Shown here in pieces: positions 45,809-58,320 of a stretch of 64,000 nt of DNA. The notes beneath the pieces were generated by a model, which did no database searches, had not been told where the DNA came from, and saw nothing but the letters and a program-made list of their open reading frames with translations. Position 1 is the first letter of the stretch. Each line of letters starts with the position of its first letter. The DNA lies in contig NC_059372.1 of NCBI RefSeq assembly GCF_019703515.2, positions 13,333,992 through 13,397,991 on the forward strand, read 5' to 3'. Source of the stretch: Myxocyprinus asiaticus (taxonomy: Eukaryota; Chordata; Actinopteri; Cypriniformes; Catostomidae). A program made the position numbers and the translations under genes.

Positions 45809-48800
45809 CTAGCCTGACTTGGACCCGACCAGGGCCATGAGTCCGTCCGTGCTCATGGACTTGGGACGCTCCAGAGGGAAGCCAAGCGCTCTGCTCCACA
45901 CCAGCTGGGCCAGAACGCCCAGGGCCCGGGACACGCCAAACAACACGGTGTAATAGTTCATTTCAGTCATGCCATAATACTGCAAAACAAAGGAGTGAAG
46001 ACATCAGGCATGTTTGAGATACAAGAAAACCGAGGTAAAAGAGTCAAGTAGAAAACTAAAGCTTCAAGACAACATGAAACAGCATTCACAATAAATTTAA
46101 CGATAATACGATGCATTCCTGAGAGAAACAGAATATTAAGATCCATCAAGATTTAACTGGATTCTGTAAAAAGAGCTGAGATAACAAAAGTCGTTTCAGA
46201 GGTTGTAAAATTTAAATAGCAAAAAACTAATTTCATTTCCTTTACAATACCATGCACAGATGAATCGTGCAAATTAAGACCAAAAATATTTATTTATGAA
46301 GTATATAGGGTAAACTCTGATTTCATGTCATCTTCAAATGAGAGGAAAAATACCATTATATTGTAGAGAAGCACCGATATGGAATATCTAGTATGATACC
46401 AATAAATCACAGCTCATTGAGGCCGTTACCGATAATTTATGATTATTTTTTTATTAACTATGTATTTGGGCTCGTTTTAATCTGGGCAATCTGCTTTAAA
46501 GGGTTAGTTCACCCAAAAATGAAAAAATGATTTAGTTACAGTTAAGCCATCCCAGATGAGTATGACTTTCCTTCTTCAGCAGAACTGAAGTGAAGATTTT
46601 TATAAGCACATTTCAGCTCTTTTTGTCCATACAATGCAAGTATACCAATGCCATCAGTCTGCTGGCTATTTGACAGTCCAAAAGGCATATTTAGGCAGTA
46701 TAAAAGTAATCCACATGACTCCAGTCAATCAATTAATATCTTCTGAAGCAAATCGATAGGTTTGTGTAAGTAGCAAATTGATAATTAAAACATTTTTAAC
46801 TGTAAATCATTGCTTCCGGCCAGCACTGAATAGCTGTTTGAAATGACCCAACTCTCACATGACATTCGTTCCTCTGTTGTATACAAAGTGCACGGTTCCA
46901 ACTTCTCGCATGAACGTGCCATTGCGCTTACATCACTGATGCGTCGACTGCTGGCAGGAAGTGATTTTTTAAAGTTAAAGTTTTAAAGGGGTCATGAAAT
47001 GCTTTTTTTTTTTTTTTTTATAGTTTAATTATCTTCCCTGAGGTCCACTGATAATGATAGTAAAACAGTCATAATTTAGTAATAAATGATAATTTTCCAC
47101 CCTGTATTTGGCCCTCTGTCTGAAAAGCTTGGTTTTGGCCTAAGCGCCTCCTTGAAACTTCAACATAAACACCCACTGTTATGATTGGATAACATCATAC
47201 AGCCCCTCGAATAGAGCCATTTTTGAAACTCAATTAGAAGACAATGAACGAGCTCAACAACATTATAAAACTAAATGTCAGGGTTTACACATAATGCACA
47301 TCCAACACATTGTATCCAAATATATTAAACTGTTCATCTGAAGCACAACTGTTAACATTCACACCCTGTTTACACCGGAAGTGAGAGTCACATTACAAGC
47401 AATAGAACCCACTATAATCAATGATGCTGTCTACCATGGAAGCGCCCGTTGCGACGCGTCGCGCCGACAGTAAACGAATGTCCCGCTACTACTGCCAACA
47501 CCACAAATAAATGGTTGAGAAAGTTTGTCAATGCACCCGGTGTAGACAGCCTCAAGCCGTTGCGTCGTGTCAATGGACGTGCCTGGTGTAAACAGGATGT
47601 CAGCACCATAAACTATCACACAGTCATGACATATGAAATATTCATGAATTAAACGAAAGAATGCATCCATGACACGTTTGTGCTCAGCTGAATGACAGAG
47701 AGCTTCTCCTCTTTAGAGTTGTAACTTGACATCGCGTCTTTTAAAAGCGGCTCGAGATATGCATCAAGCGGTCAAAGACGTCTGTCTGTGCATGTTTATG
47801 TAGAAAAACATTTAAATCCAGACAGGCACATGAAGGTGTCCTGTGTAAGTCCACTTTGGACTAATCTCCCATGACAGGCCCATCTCTCTCCACTTCAACT
47901 GTGTGACTGACTCTGAGCACCAGTGGGCAGGGCCAAGTGTGCATTGAAGGAATAATAAGGGTTGTATATGCAGATGTATTTAGTCCTTGTGACGTCACAA
48001 ATTCCAAAGGAGTCGTTTTTGCAGCTTGGTTTAAATAAATGCTCTTTTTCTATTAAGGAGGAAGTTTTCAGTTCTGAAACTTACAGTATGTTTTTATAGT
48101 ACAATGACCTCTTATATGTCAAAAGATTAAGGAAATTTTGGTTCCTCATGTCATGACCCCTTTAATTATCGATTAATTTCTTACACAAACCTATCGATTT
48201 GCTTCAAAAGACATTAACTGATCGACTGGAGTCGTGTAGATTACTTTTATGTTGCCTAAATATGCCTTTTGGACTGTCAAATAGCCAGCAGACTGGTGGC
48301 ACCTGTATACTTGCATTGTATGGACAAAAAGAGCTGAAATGTGCTTATAAAAATATTCACTTTGGTTCTGCTGAAGAAGAAAAGTCATACACATCTGGGA
48401 TGAACTAACCCTTTAACCCCTTAAACTCTATGGACCCACCAGAGGAAGAGTTTACGCTCTTTGAGTCTTTGTATCCATAAGTCAGGCATATGAGGTATCA
48501 TTTGAAAGCTTAGAATCTGAACTGATCACTTCTGCATTTATGTTACTTAAAATAACAAAATAAGGCTTTGAAAATTAGCACCCCCTAGAGGAAATATTTA
48601 TATGAAAATAAAAGTCCTTCACATAGCACCTAAATGGACAAATCACATATCAAATGAAAGCTCTCACTCTTAATTCTGTTGCCCTAATACCACAGTTCGA
48701 AATATTTTCAAAAACAAAATCACAAAGTGAAATATGATTTCTGTAAGTCATCAAATACAAATGTCTCTTTTATGCTCAACTGTTGCTGTAAGCCCCAAGT

Positions 48801-51800
48801 AGCCAAAAACTTTATATCTGCATTTACATTAGGGAGTTTTCTACAACCCCAATTCCGAAAAACTTGGGACAGTATGAAAAATGCTAATAAAAACAAAAAG
48901 GAGTGATTTGTAAATTATATTCACCCTTTGCTATCTTGAAAGCACTACAACTACACATAATATGATTTTTTTGCCTTGTGAATTTCATTGTTTTTTTGAA
49001 AATGTACAGATAAACACATACAATATTATTTATGAATAATTTGAGTCTTTTATTTGGGGGGTAGTCCACAGTGTGTGTGAATGGTGAGCTTTTAAATTTG
49101 AGTGTGAAAAATTGCAGGCAGCAGCCCAAAAATGCACAAGAGTATAAAGGGTTAAGTAAAGCGATCTGCAATTTTCATGGAGGCAAAAATGTGACAAAAT
49201 TGCTCTAAACTATTATACAGAAGTATTTTTGTCACATTTTCACTTAGTACCTCATGAATCACAAACAGAATTTGGAAAACAGCATATCATTACTCACATC
49301 AGATGATGCTCATTAGAGCCGTTAATTAAATTATCAGAATTAGCCCATATAAAACAAGTCCAAAAACATTGTTACTCTGAGCATAGATGTTGAAATAATC
49401 CTCACAGAGCAACGTGACATGGTAACTTAGCTAAAACAACCAAATATATCATAACTACCTGCTAAAATATCTGCTGTAATTCCACTATAAGCGCAATAAA
49501 AATATTTTAATTTTAACGACAAATAATATTTTGGCCGCCAGTATATTGTGCACCTCTCTTACATTGGTATTTATTTATTAAAAAAAAAAACAGCATATTG
49601 AACAAATGTAAACTTTCTTCAGTCAAATACCAAGCTGAATTACAACATAGAGAGCTTCTACATATCTCTGTTTTCTACACCACTTCATATATCAAATATT
49701 GATTGGTTTCTGGTCTCTCACCTGCAACAGGACTCCACTGTGAGCATCTACATTGGGCCAGGGGTTCTTGGCCTTGCCCTGCTCCAGGAGCACATTGGGT
49801 ACAATCTTGTAGAGCTGAGCCACCAGCTTGAACATGGGGTCATTAGGAAGGTGCTTAAGGGCAAACTCGCGCTGACAGGTGTAGCGGGGATCCGTCTTCC
49901 TCAGCACAGCGTGGCCATAGCCAGGCACCACCTGAGTGATAATGTGAGAGAGGGAAGACAAAGGTAAATAACTTTTGGAATCAATCAACTTAAGCTACTT
50001 TTTGTTCAAGCCAGTGTATAAGGGCACTCACTCTGCCTGATTTGAGTGTGTTCCAGATGTAATCTCTCATTTTCTCATCCGACACCTCTCCACCAAGCTC
50101 CTTCTGCAGGGCTGTCAGCCACACCAGCACCTCCTACAGGACAGAGGAGGAAATATATGAATGAAAAGCATTCTATTTAAATGCTAGATCATTTTCCATC
50201 AGTCGTACATCAGAACAACTACAAGCATGTCAACTGTAGTGAAGTGTATATCGGAGCCTCAAACCTGATTTGCCAGTCCATGCAGGGGTCCAGCTAGTCC
50301 ATTCATAGCAGCGCTGAAGGAGAGGTAGGGGTCAGACAGTGCGCTGCCTACCAAGTGACTGGTGTGCGCGCTGACATTTCCACCCTCGTGGTCACTGGAA
50401 AGGAACGGAAACACACACAAAGGCTATATATCTTCAAAAAGTCAAAATCAAATAACACCAGCAGAGGGCACAATGGATTCATTTAAAAGTGAAGCGTTTA
50501 ATTTCTGTGCCACTAGCAGCACCAAATGGAATTGCAAAAATAATGTTTATAATAATGATATAAAAATAATGAACCATAACGATAATGAAAAATAATGAAC
50601 CATTTACAGTGGTAACACAACAGCGGAGGAACGGTTTATGATAAATGAGTCATTGAGGTCATTACCTGTGAATGGTGAGGTAGAGCCTCATGAGTTCTGT
50701 GAACTGTGGCTCGCTGTAGCCCAGCATGTTGGTGAAATTGTGCGACCAGTCCAGATTGGAGTCGATGGCACCGATGCTGCTGCCCTCGCGGTACAGGTTA
50801 CGGTAGATCTTGGCCGCCACACATGGGAGTTTGGCGATCAAGTCCATGGAGTCCTCATACACAAACTACACAGAAAAGTGAATAGATAGCAGGTAAATAT
50901 AGTTTTGGGCAAGAATTGCTATACACAAGTAATTTAGTCTTAATAACTCAAAACTTTTAGTATGACATTTTGCAATCTTTAAAGGTGAAGTGTGTCATTT
51001 GTAAAAGGTTTAAATACTATCTAGTGTCCCAGCTTTATATGCAGAGACAATTATATGTAAACCATTCGTAGGTTGATTTCCCCGAAAAGTGTGAACACTA
51101 TGGTGCTATATAAACACTGTTCTTTTTGTTTGAGCATACTGACCAGCATGACACAACATTGGCTAAACCACTGGCACGAGTTTGGGATGGGACTATGCAT
51201 TTAACCGAACAATGGAAGAAAAGGGGAGTGTTTGGAAAACCCGTTTGAAAACAGTAATTCTTTTTGGAATTCCAATTAATGATGCTCAAGGCGTAGAAAT
51301 TACACACTTCACCTTTAAAGTTTCTTATACAAATAATTACAATGAATGCCTATATTAAAATAGCAATTTTCAGATGCATCATTAAACGATCTCGATATCG
51401 ATTCTTAAATCCCAAGATCAATTTTTCACTATGTGCGCAACTCTACAATCTGAGTAAATAACTCGCATACGAGACCACATTTTGCGCTGTAAGACTAAAA
51501 CTATCTGTGATTAGCCACTGGCTGGTAAATGTTCAGATTTCACACACTAGTGACTGAATAGTATATTGGCAAAGAAGTTCAGCATACTTTCACTGCGTGT
51601 TAAGGGTATAAGTTTGTTTTGTGTAATGTGTGTCCAAAAAAAAGAGATCCACACAATCAATTTTTCATTGAATAATTTCTCTTTTGATGTTCTTTCCGTT
51701 CTTTACAATCAGTTGTTGATCAAAAACAACAAAACATACACATTTCATAATAATCACGCATTTAAAAAATATTACAGACGCTCTTTACAGAACTGCCGGT

Positions 51801-54800
51801 TTTCTTAAAGAGACGTGTTCTAAAAGTCAGTGTAATTGCTTGTAAACAGTATAAATTATGCATTAAACAATAAACATAACAAAATATCATATGTAATATA
51901 ATATCATAATTATAGATGGAATACATGAATTTGAACATTTTTAAAAATCTTAAATGTGGCCATAATGATGAAAAACAAATAAAATATAATTTGTAAAATT
52001 AATATTTTTTCGTAATGCACCTAGCTAAAAGGTCACCGGTATAATTAACAGCATTAGCTGGGAGAGAATTTATTTTATATGTAATCAAAATGGACATTAT
52101 AACTTAAATATACCCATATGAGTTGAAAGCTTGTGAATCCGAATCAAACTGGTAAATCTGTATTAATACCCAGCCCTATTTAGCTTCCTCAGAAGAGGAA
52201 TAGATCATGTGGCCATGTCCACATTGGCTGACTCACCTCCCAGTACTTGGCCTTGTTCACTCCTTCAGAGTAGGCCCGAGCAAAACTGCTCTCGCTGTTC
52301 AGAGCCGTGATGGCGGCACTGAACTGAGACATGGGGTGTAGATTGGTGGGGAAATTATCCAGCATGGTAACAACGTGTGAGGGAAGTGCCGCGCGCTTAG
52401 CCCACTCCTTTGACAACCAACTCACCTGAGGACAAGGACCACAAAAAGGGAGTTAGGAGAGTTGCAAAAGCACAGACATTATTCTTTGGCTTGGATATTG
52501 AGAGGTTGATCAAATAAGCACTACCTGATACACATTAATCTTCATATTAAGATACATGCAGAAAATTGTAGCTATGTCTAAAAAACATTGTTTATTCAAT
52601 GAATATTTTAATTGTAGAAATAATTTTAATGCATCGGTCAATGTCCGTTTAGGGAAGGCCACAAACGTTTCTCAAAAGTACAAGTAAATTGTAAATATCA
52701 GAGCAGTCTGGTCCAACTGATGGAAAACAGGGATACAATGCAACCAGTCTTACAAAATGTAACATTGTACATCTATATGCCAATTCCTATAAAATCTGCA
52801 CACATCCTTACATAAAACATGCAATCTCTTTTTATTTTGTTATTTGGCCAGTTTTAGTATAGAGAGGACAGTGAATGATCCAGAGAGAGAAGAATGAGAT
52901 CGGAAATGTTACAAGCTGGATTCGAACTCACATCACAGCAACACAGGTCACTGTGTCAGGAGTAGAACCGCTAAGCCAATCTGCTCAATTGCACAGAGAA
53001 TATCTTTGACAGTAAAACTGCAGTGAAGAGGAATAAATTCTTCCACACCTGCTCGTCAGTGGGCACCTGTCCTGTGATCAGCAGCCAGAACAGACCCTCA
53101 GGCAGCGGCTCCTCTCCACCAGGAGCCTTGGACAACAGTTGCTGACACTCTGGAATGCTGTAACCACGGAAACGGATGCCCTAAAGATGCCATCGGTAAA
53201 CACAGGCATTAGTGTGTGTATTTGAATCAAGTAAACATTTAGAATTTTAGCTTAAACCTCTGGGAATTGTACTATAAAGAAGCATTTAGGGATTAGTAGG
53301 ATAAATATTGATGTAATGTGTATTTATATAACTTACTATGTTTTGCACTAAGCAACATAGCTGTCCATTAAGTTCACATAAAGAGCATCAATGATGTTAT
53401 GTACCTTCAAAGTTGCATGTTACCTATTTTTGCTATGTTGTACACATTGTGAATGCAGACTATAGCACAGGCCTTGGTTTTTGAAGTTTTTACCTTTTAT
53501 TATCTCATAACCCTTGACACTAATGTGACTTACAAATACTAATAAAAAAAAAAAAAAAACACTAAAGAATTCATTTATAATAAATAAAAGTAACAACCTC
53601 ATTTAGGAAAATGTTTTAACAATACCAGGCATGGTAGCTGTCAAAAAGTGCACATAATTGAATGTGCAAGTTGTGTACTCACCTCATCGGGGTCGAGCAC
53701 AGACGTCTCGTACACTAAACCCTTCATGCCTCTCATTCCTCCATAAATCTGTTAAACACAAATACAGCACACAAACATTACTGAAAAACATGCCTTTGAG
53801 TCACAAACCAGCCCTCCACCTCAGTTCTCTGGCCTCTACCTCTTGTGTCATATGCCTGAGTAATGATACCCTTCAGGTGCAGTTTTCAAATAACTGACAT
53901 TTTAGTTGCAGTATAGGCCAACTGGCATTCAGACAAAGCTGAAACTACATTCTCACTAAAGCCTAAGTGTCCTTGAAAAGATCGGCTGTCCAATCAGAGG
54001 GCAGAACAATTACACCATGCTGATCATGTGATCTGGCATGTTAGGCAACACTCGCAACACTAAAGAAATATGAATGCAACTTTTCTACACTTTCTTGACA
54101 TTTAGGCCTGCATTTATTTCTGTACTTTTATCCAAAGCAAATTACAGTGGATTAAAAGTGCATTCATTTTGTTAATATGTTGCATGGGAACTTGTCATTG
54201 TTAGCACCAAGCTCTACCAGTTGAGCTACAATCTCTGAATTTCCATAAGTGGCTGAATGTATTGGTACAGTGTTCCCACACCTATTGACCAATGCAGTTT
54301 CATGACTTGCTTATGATTTTTGGATAAAGGATTAAAAAAATATATTTTTGTTTTTTTATAGATACTGCACACAAAAACTGACATTTCTAGCCTATAAAAC
54401 ATTTTAGAGCTGAGGCGAACTAGAAGATTCTATTAGTTTCCATTATTTTCTAGGCCTGAAATCACAATATTTAAATTCCCTGATATTTCCAGGTTTACCA
54501 TGACTGTGGGTACCCTAACTAGTAGGACATTCTATTTTGTTACAGCTCATTTAGTTTGACTGTGAAGTAGCCAACAGTGATAACAGACAGAGACCATACA
54601 GAGAGTCCATGATTTATGGTAATGTTGATTATACTGCATTCATTTCTATGCTCAGAGTTGATGCGTCTCTTACCATGTCCACAGTGATCTGACCGATTGA
54701 GGTTTTGCCATGCTGCTGTCTGAAGTTCTTGATCCTGCTCTGTTCTTTGGGGATGAGGTCTGACAGGACGTCTTTCAAATTCTGTATAAGACACAAAAGG

Positions 54801-55064
54801 TCAGGGCTCTAAACAGCTTCAGGGGACCTTGAATAAACAAACATATCATGTCTTTTGAATATACTTAAACTGTACTTTTCAATTAAAAAATAAAAATAAA
54901 AAATTAAGCCAAGGCTGTGATCTTATGTCTAGTGTACTTAAAGTCTAAAGTCTGTGTCTGGCTATGATCAGTGTTTCAGGAGACTGTGTGTAGTTATCTG
55001 AAATGATCCAGATACGTACCGTGGATGCACTGGCATGTCTGGCGGCCACAATGACGCATGCATT
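45809..55064 (-). CDS. cs: Citrate synthase, mitochondrial (450 aa seen, first exon missing)
   Basis: Exons found, 5' to 3': 55064-55020, 54781-54674, 53748-53683, 53180-53049, 52425-52237, 50865-50666, 50394-50265, 50133-50032, 49931-49722 and 45979-45809. All join in frame with GT-AG borders and give 450 codons plus stop. Human CS is 466 aa, so only the first ~14-16 residues (start of the presequence) are lacking. The enzyme condenses acetyl-CoA with oxaloacetate to citrate in the mitochondrial matrix, the first TCA step. Catalytic residues are visible: His in [11 protein letters not shown], His in [12 protein letters not shown] and Asp in WPNVDAHSG. The first exon seen ([15 protein letters not shown]) is the end of the targeting peptide. 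The last intron (45980-49721) is 3.7 kb of nested repeats. Intron 1 holds a hAT element. Confidence 0.96.
46987..48161. mobile_element. TTAA-flanked element nested in F1 copy 4
   Basis: Left AGGGGTCATGAAATGC, right the inverse of AGGGGTCATGACATGA, with TTAA at 46983-46986 and 48162-48165. 1175 bp, no transposase seen. It contains a smaller inverted-end insert at 47366-47595. Confidence 0.7.
47366..47595. repeat. 230-bp insert with CTGTTTACACC ends
   Basis: Begins CTGTTTACACCGG and ends with the inverse CCTGGTGTAAACAG inside the TTAA element. Relatively G+C-rich with CpG-containing words. Probably a third-level insertion. TSD not clear. Confidence 0.45.
48417..49151. mobile_element. TTAA-flanked element (cs last intron)
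   Basis: Left CCCCTTAAACTCTATGG, right inverse CCCTTTATACTCTTGTG, TTAA on both sides (48413-48416, 49152-49155). The CCC start fits piggyBac-type termini. It carries a Tc1-type end fragment at about 48842-48920 ('caaccccaattccgaaaaac'). Confidence 0.7.
50977..51320. mobile_element. MITE in cs intron
   Basis: Left 'ctttaaaggtgaagtgtgtc', right inverse 'ctttaaaggtgaagtgtgta'. 344 bp, no ORF. Lies between cs exons 6 and 7. Confidence 0.75.
51360..52236. other. cs intron, hAT-like fragment
   Basis: Block 51370-51560 ('gatgcatcattaaacgatct...') is the inverted relative of 11041-11220. The rest is A/T-rich with nothing recognised. Confidence 0.45.
52800..52990 (-). repeat. tRNA-like SINE fragment
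   Basis: On the minus strand 'attggcttagcggttctact' resembles a tRNA A box and 'gtgagttcgaatccagcttg' matches the B box GGTTCGAATCC pattern. It is followed by a non-tRNA body toward 52800. It does not fold into a complete tRNA by eye, so I call it SINE-derived. Confidence 0.55.
53749..54673. other. cs intron 3
   Basis: Contains a degenerate tRNA-related repeat at about 54100-54235 ('ctctaccagttgagctaca' near its end). Otherwise nothing is seen. Confidence 0.4.
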
Positions 55065-55504
55065 CTGGAAGAGAAAAGAAAAACAATGACGATGAAAGAT
55101 GCATTGCAGAGGAAGTTCAGCTTTTCTACAAATATTTTTAAAATAGCTAGGGCTGACAAACAGACAAATGCAAAATTTTGTTTCAGAGGGCCTGCTGACA
55201 GCTGCAAGGCAGGTGACTTTAGTTTCAATTGCACAATGCAAAATGAGTCAGTTGCCAAGACAACACTAATTAAATTCCAATTTTCCACAGGTTCCAAAGA
55301 ACCAGTGGCATTTGGAAATAAAACGAGGCAGAATTACCACTTCACTTAATCAACAGACACTAATAATATCAAAATAAGTGATCCACCAATACCACTTTTT
55401 TTCTCCCGATCCTATTCCTTTAGCTGAACTCTCAATATCATCCAATACCGATCCCAGTGTTGTTGTTTTTTTAATCAGTTTAGAATATTTATAGTACCTT
55501 ACTG

Positions 55505-57263
55505 TAGGGCTGGGCGGTATATCGACTTAAGGTATATCGATATATTTTCAAACGAGATACAGGATGAGACAATACCGTTTATATCAATTTAGTTTGATGT
55601 TGCGTTACACAACCCGTTTCTTCCGTAAAGCCGTGCCGTGTTTACACCTCTCCTCTCTTTCACTCTCCGCGCAACCCCGCCCCCACTCTCGTTCTGCATC
55701 TGTGCGCAAACCCGGCCCCACTCGCTCACAAGTTCTCCTGCAACATGGAGGGTGACACCGCACTGGTTCACACTGCCGAAGAAGACCTGGTTAGTAAGAA
55801 GAAAAACAATGGTTCAATTATTTGGAGATGGTTTGGATTTAAAAGATCAGATGAGCAGCAAAGCAGCTGCGCGCTGTTTGACTGACAGGCGGCTTGTGTG
55901 TGTGCGACACGCTTCGTGTGCTCCTAGAACGCTCGTGCCTAAACGGTCAAATACATTTCATAATTCTGCCAAAATGCCCATCTTGGTGAGGTGTTCATGT
56001 AAAAACAGAGTTATGTTTCAAATTAATATTAACATTGGGGGGAAGCTGATTTGTATCAAAATGTACGACTTGTAAGTTTAAATGTAACCTAATAGACCTG
56101 CCGCTGTCTAGTGTATCCTTAATATTAATCAAACAACAATAACAAGAAAACGACAAAACCACTCACTGCTCTTGGCTGGATAACTTGTATAACTCTAGTA
56201 TAAAAGTATAAAACATACAGAGAAGACCAGTAGTAGTTTTATGTCAAATTCATTCTGAATGTTTAATTGAATACATGATACTGTAATTTTTTTTTTTTAA
56301 AGCAGTTAAAAAAGCACTGTTTTCTTAATTTGTATTTTTTTGTTCTATAGTGGGGGTTTTTTTCTCTATTCATTGCTTTTCTTTTGTTATTTTATTATAC
56401 TGACTGTTTACTGCTCTTGAATAATAACTTGAGAACATAAATTAGTTAGTGTTAGGCTATTATTTGTTATGGTATTGAAGCTGCTATCAAATATCATATT
56501 TTACTAAAGACTACTGAAATGTTGGTATTGTGATAAATGTATATATTGTGTATCGTAGATCTTGCTGCGATAACATGATGGAAAAGCAGACCTTATTCCA
56601 TAGAAGTGTGAGCACCCCTGCTGTAAATGAGAGTGATGGATGCTTTCCTTTATTTGACTATCGTGCGTACATGTAACATAAAATAACCTCCTCGACCCAG
56701 CGCAGTTAGTTTAGTTAGTCTAGTTGATTGCATAGGTATAATACTATTAGGTTGGCCATGTCTTAATTTGAGAAAACATACAACAGAAACTCTGACATGT
56801 TACTTGAGCATATAACCAATACATGTCCTTTTTTCTCTCTGGACAAGTAACTTTTTTTATTCGGACAAGTGTATGATCAACTTACTTGTCCGAAGGTCAA
56901 GCACATCACAATGCTTGATGTCGGGCCCTGCATGACATCTGTAGAGCATGCCATAAACAGGTTGCATCCAAAAGTGGAAGCACTTCAAATCTCTTCCGCC
57001 ATTTACAACAGCACCATAAACTGCAGTATGTGTTAAACTTCGTGCTGCTGCTGCAACCCCAGCCGCGAAGCCTTCGCAGCCCGAGAAGACTTCAGCCCCG
57101 AAACAAAGTGCGCTGCAAGCTTCATTTACCATCTCACATGTGGCTTTGACTTACAACTGAACATTTGGTCCACTTTGTAGAAAATACCGAGATATATATC
57201 GTGTACCGCCATTCAGCCTAAAAATACAGGGATGTGATTTTTGGTCCATATCACCCAGCCCTA
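55505..57263 (+). mobile_element. hAT element with split BED finger (cs intron 1)
   Basis: Left end 'tagggctgggcggtatatcg', right end '...tccatatcacccagcccta'. Flanks CCTTACTG (55497-55504) and CCTCACTG (57264-57271) match in 7 of 8 positions, the hAT-size TSD. Length 1.76 kb. Two parts of a BED finger survive in the plus orientation (see 55745 and 56940). The dimerisation/catalytic domain is absent. Confidence 0.88.
55745..57010 (+). pseudogene. hAT transposase N-terminus, BED finger in two parts
   Basis: From ATG 55745 the sequence reads MEGDTALVHTAEEDLVSKKK, then IIWRWFGFKRSDEQQ, the first half of a BED finger. The second half, CRACHKQVASKSGSTSNLFR then HLQQHHKLQYV, lies at 56940-57010. 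Between them are ~1.07 kb of A/T-rich sequence, which may be an intron of the transposon or a later insertion. Cys and His ligands (C-x2-C, H-x4/5-H) are intact. Nothing of the catalytic core follows. Confidence 0.8.
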
Positions 57264-57348
57264 CCTCACTGTGAGAAACTGATTGGGGGGGGTACTCTTT
57301 TATATGTAAAGAAACAAACCTCTAACTACACATTATATAAATATAATA

Positions 57349-58320
57349 GGGCTGTTGATTTAACGCATTAATTCAGTGCGATTAATTATATAAACAATAA
57401 CGCAAATAATAATGTCCCCGGACTGTAATAAGGTCATCCTTCCATATAAGCAATTCAAGCATGGAGCACCACCTGTTTTCTCCAGGGGGCAGTAAGCGAA
57501 ACTTGCTGTATAGGCAACGCGCAGCTCAAAAAGACCACACTTACCGAGAGCAGACAACACAAGATGAGAACATGTTCTTGCGTACAAACACAGCTTGATG
57601 GAGCACAAATCCGAAGGCAGGGATCTCAAGACGTGTTTTTCTAAGTTTCATACTTCGTTTATCTTGACACAGCGACCTAAAAACGGTGTGTATGACACAA
57701 CGAAACCAGTTGCTCCAACAGCTTCCGTCTGACACATGTATACATTGACAAGCACTTATAATGAATATCGGACTGACTGAGGAATTCAATTGCAAAATGT
57801 ATTGCTGTGAACTGTAGGCCAATGATAGGCTTATGTTCAATAATATGGAAATAAACAATATATTGAATTCTAAAGCCACTTTTTGTATTGTCTTTTTTAA
57901 TGCTTCACTAGTGTGCCTAAATAATGTAATGCATTTTAATTTTCTGTATTATTATTTTTATTAACTTTTCATGGATGCAATCTAAACGAATTTCGCGCAT
58001 TGTTATGCACTGGATTGTGAACGGACTGCTGCGAATCGCGAGTTCTTTGGCAGCTGAGATGTCATGTGTTCTCTCTTGGCACTTGATGTAGCGGTGTTCA
58101 TCCGAGATCCGCGCTGTGAGAGCTGCAGGTCGTAGAAGTTTGTATAATCACTCCAGCAGGTATCTTTTTTTTTTTCAGGAACATTTTATCTTTCCATTGC
58201 ACTCATTTTTATGGACTGTCTGGTGGATCACACTCCTGCTGATCACCATCACTCTGGACTATACTGTTCACTAAGGCTCCACTGATGTCTGTAGTAAGTT
58301 TGTTGTTATATTGTTTGGAT
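57349..58320. mobile_element. hAT-like element, left end and body (right end not found)
   Basis: Begins 'tagggctgttgatttaacgc', a hAT-type terminus related to the right end at about 10632 ('gttaaattttccagcccta'). The following ~900 bp include blocks with CpG-containing words (57420-57560, 58020-58140). No transposase seen; the end is uncertain. Confidence 0.45.

Larger units (their letters stand above)
46501..48411. repeat. Foldback F1, copy 4, with nested elements (cs last intron)
   Basis: Outer termini 'gggttagttcacccaaaaat' and the inverse 'gggatgaactaaccc'. The arms pair over 'gcaaatcgataggtttgtgt' and 'acacaaacctatcgatttgc'. The centre is split by the TTAA element 46987-48161. It lies between cs exons 10 and 11. 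Confidence 0.8.

Noticed and set aside
47431..47670. Overlapping ORFs on both strands near 47.5 kb
   Set aside because: They fall in a nested repeat with inverted ends; overlapping frames on both strands come from its higher G+C.
52900..52990. Possible tRNA gene
   Set aside because: A- and B-box-like words are present, but the arms do not pair into a full cloverleaf by eye; better read as SINE-derived.
55638..56075. 145-codon ORF MFTPLLSFTL...
   Set aside because: It is out of frame with the BED-finger reading of the same hAT element and shows no domain of its own.
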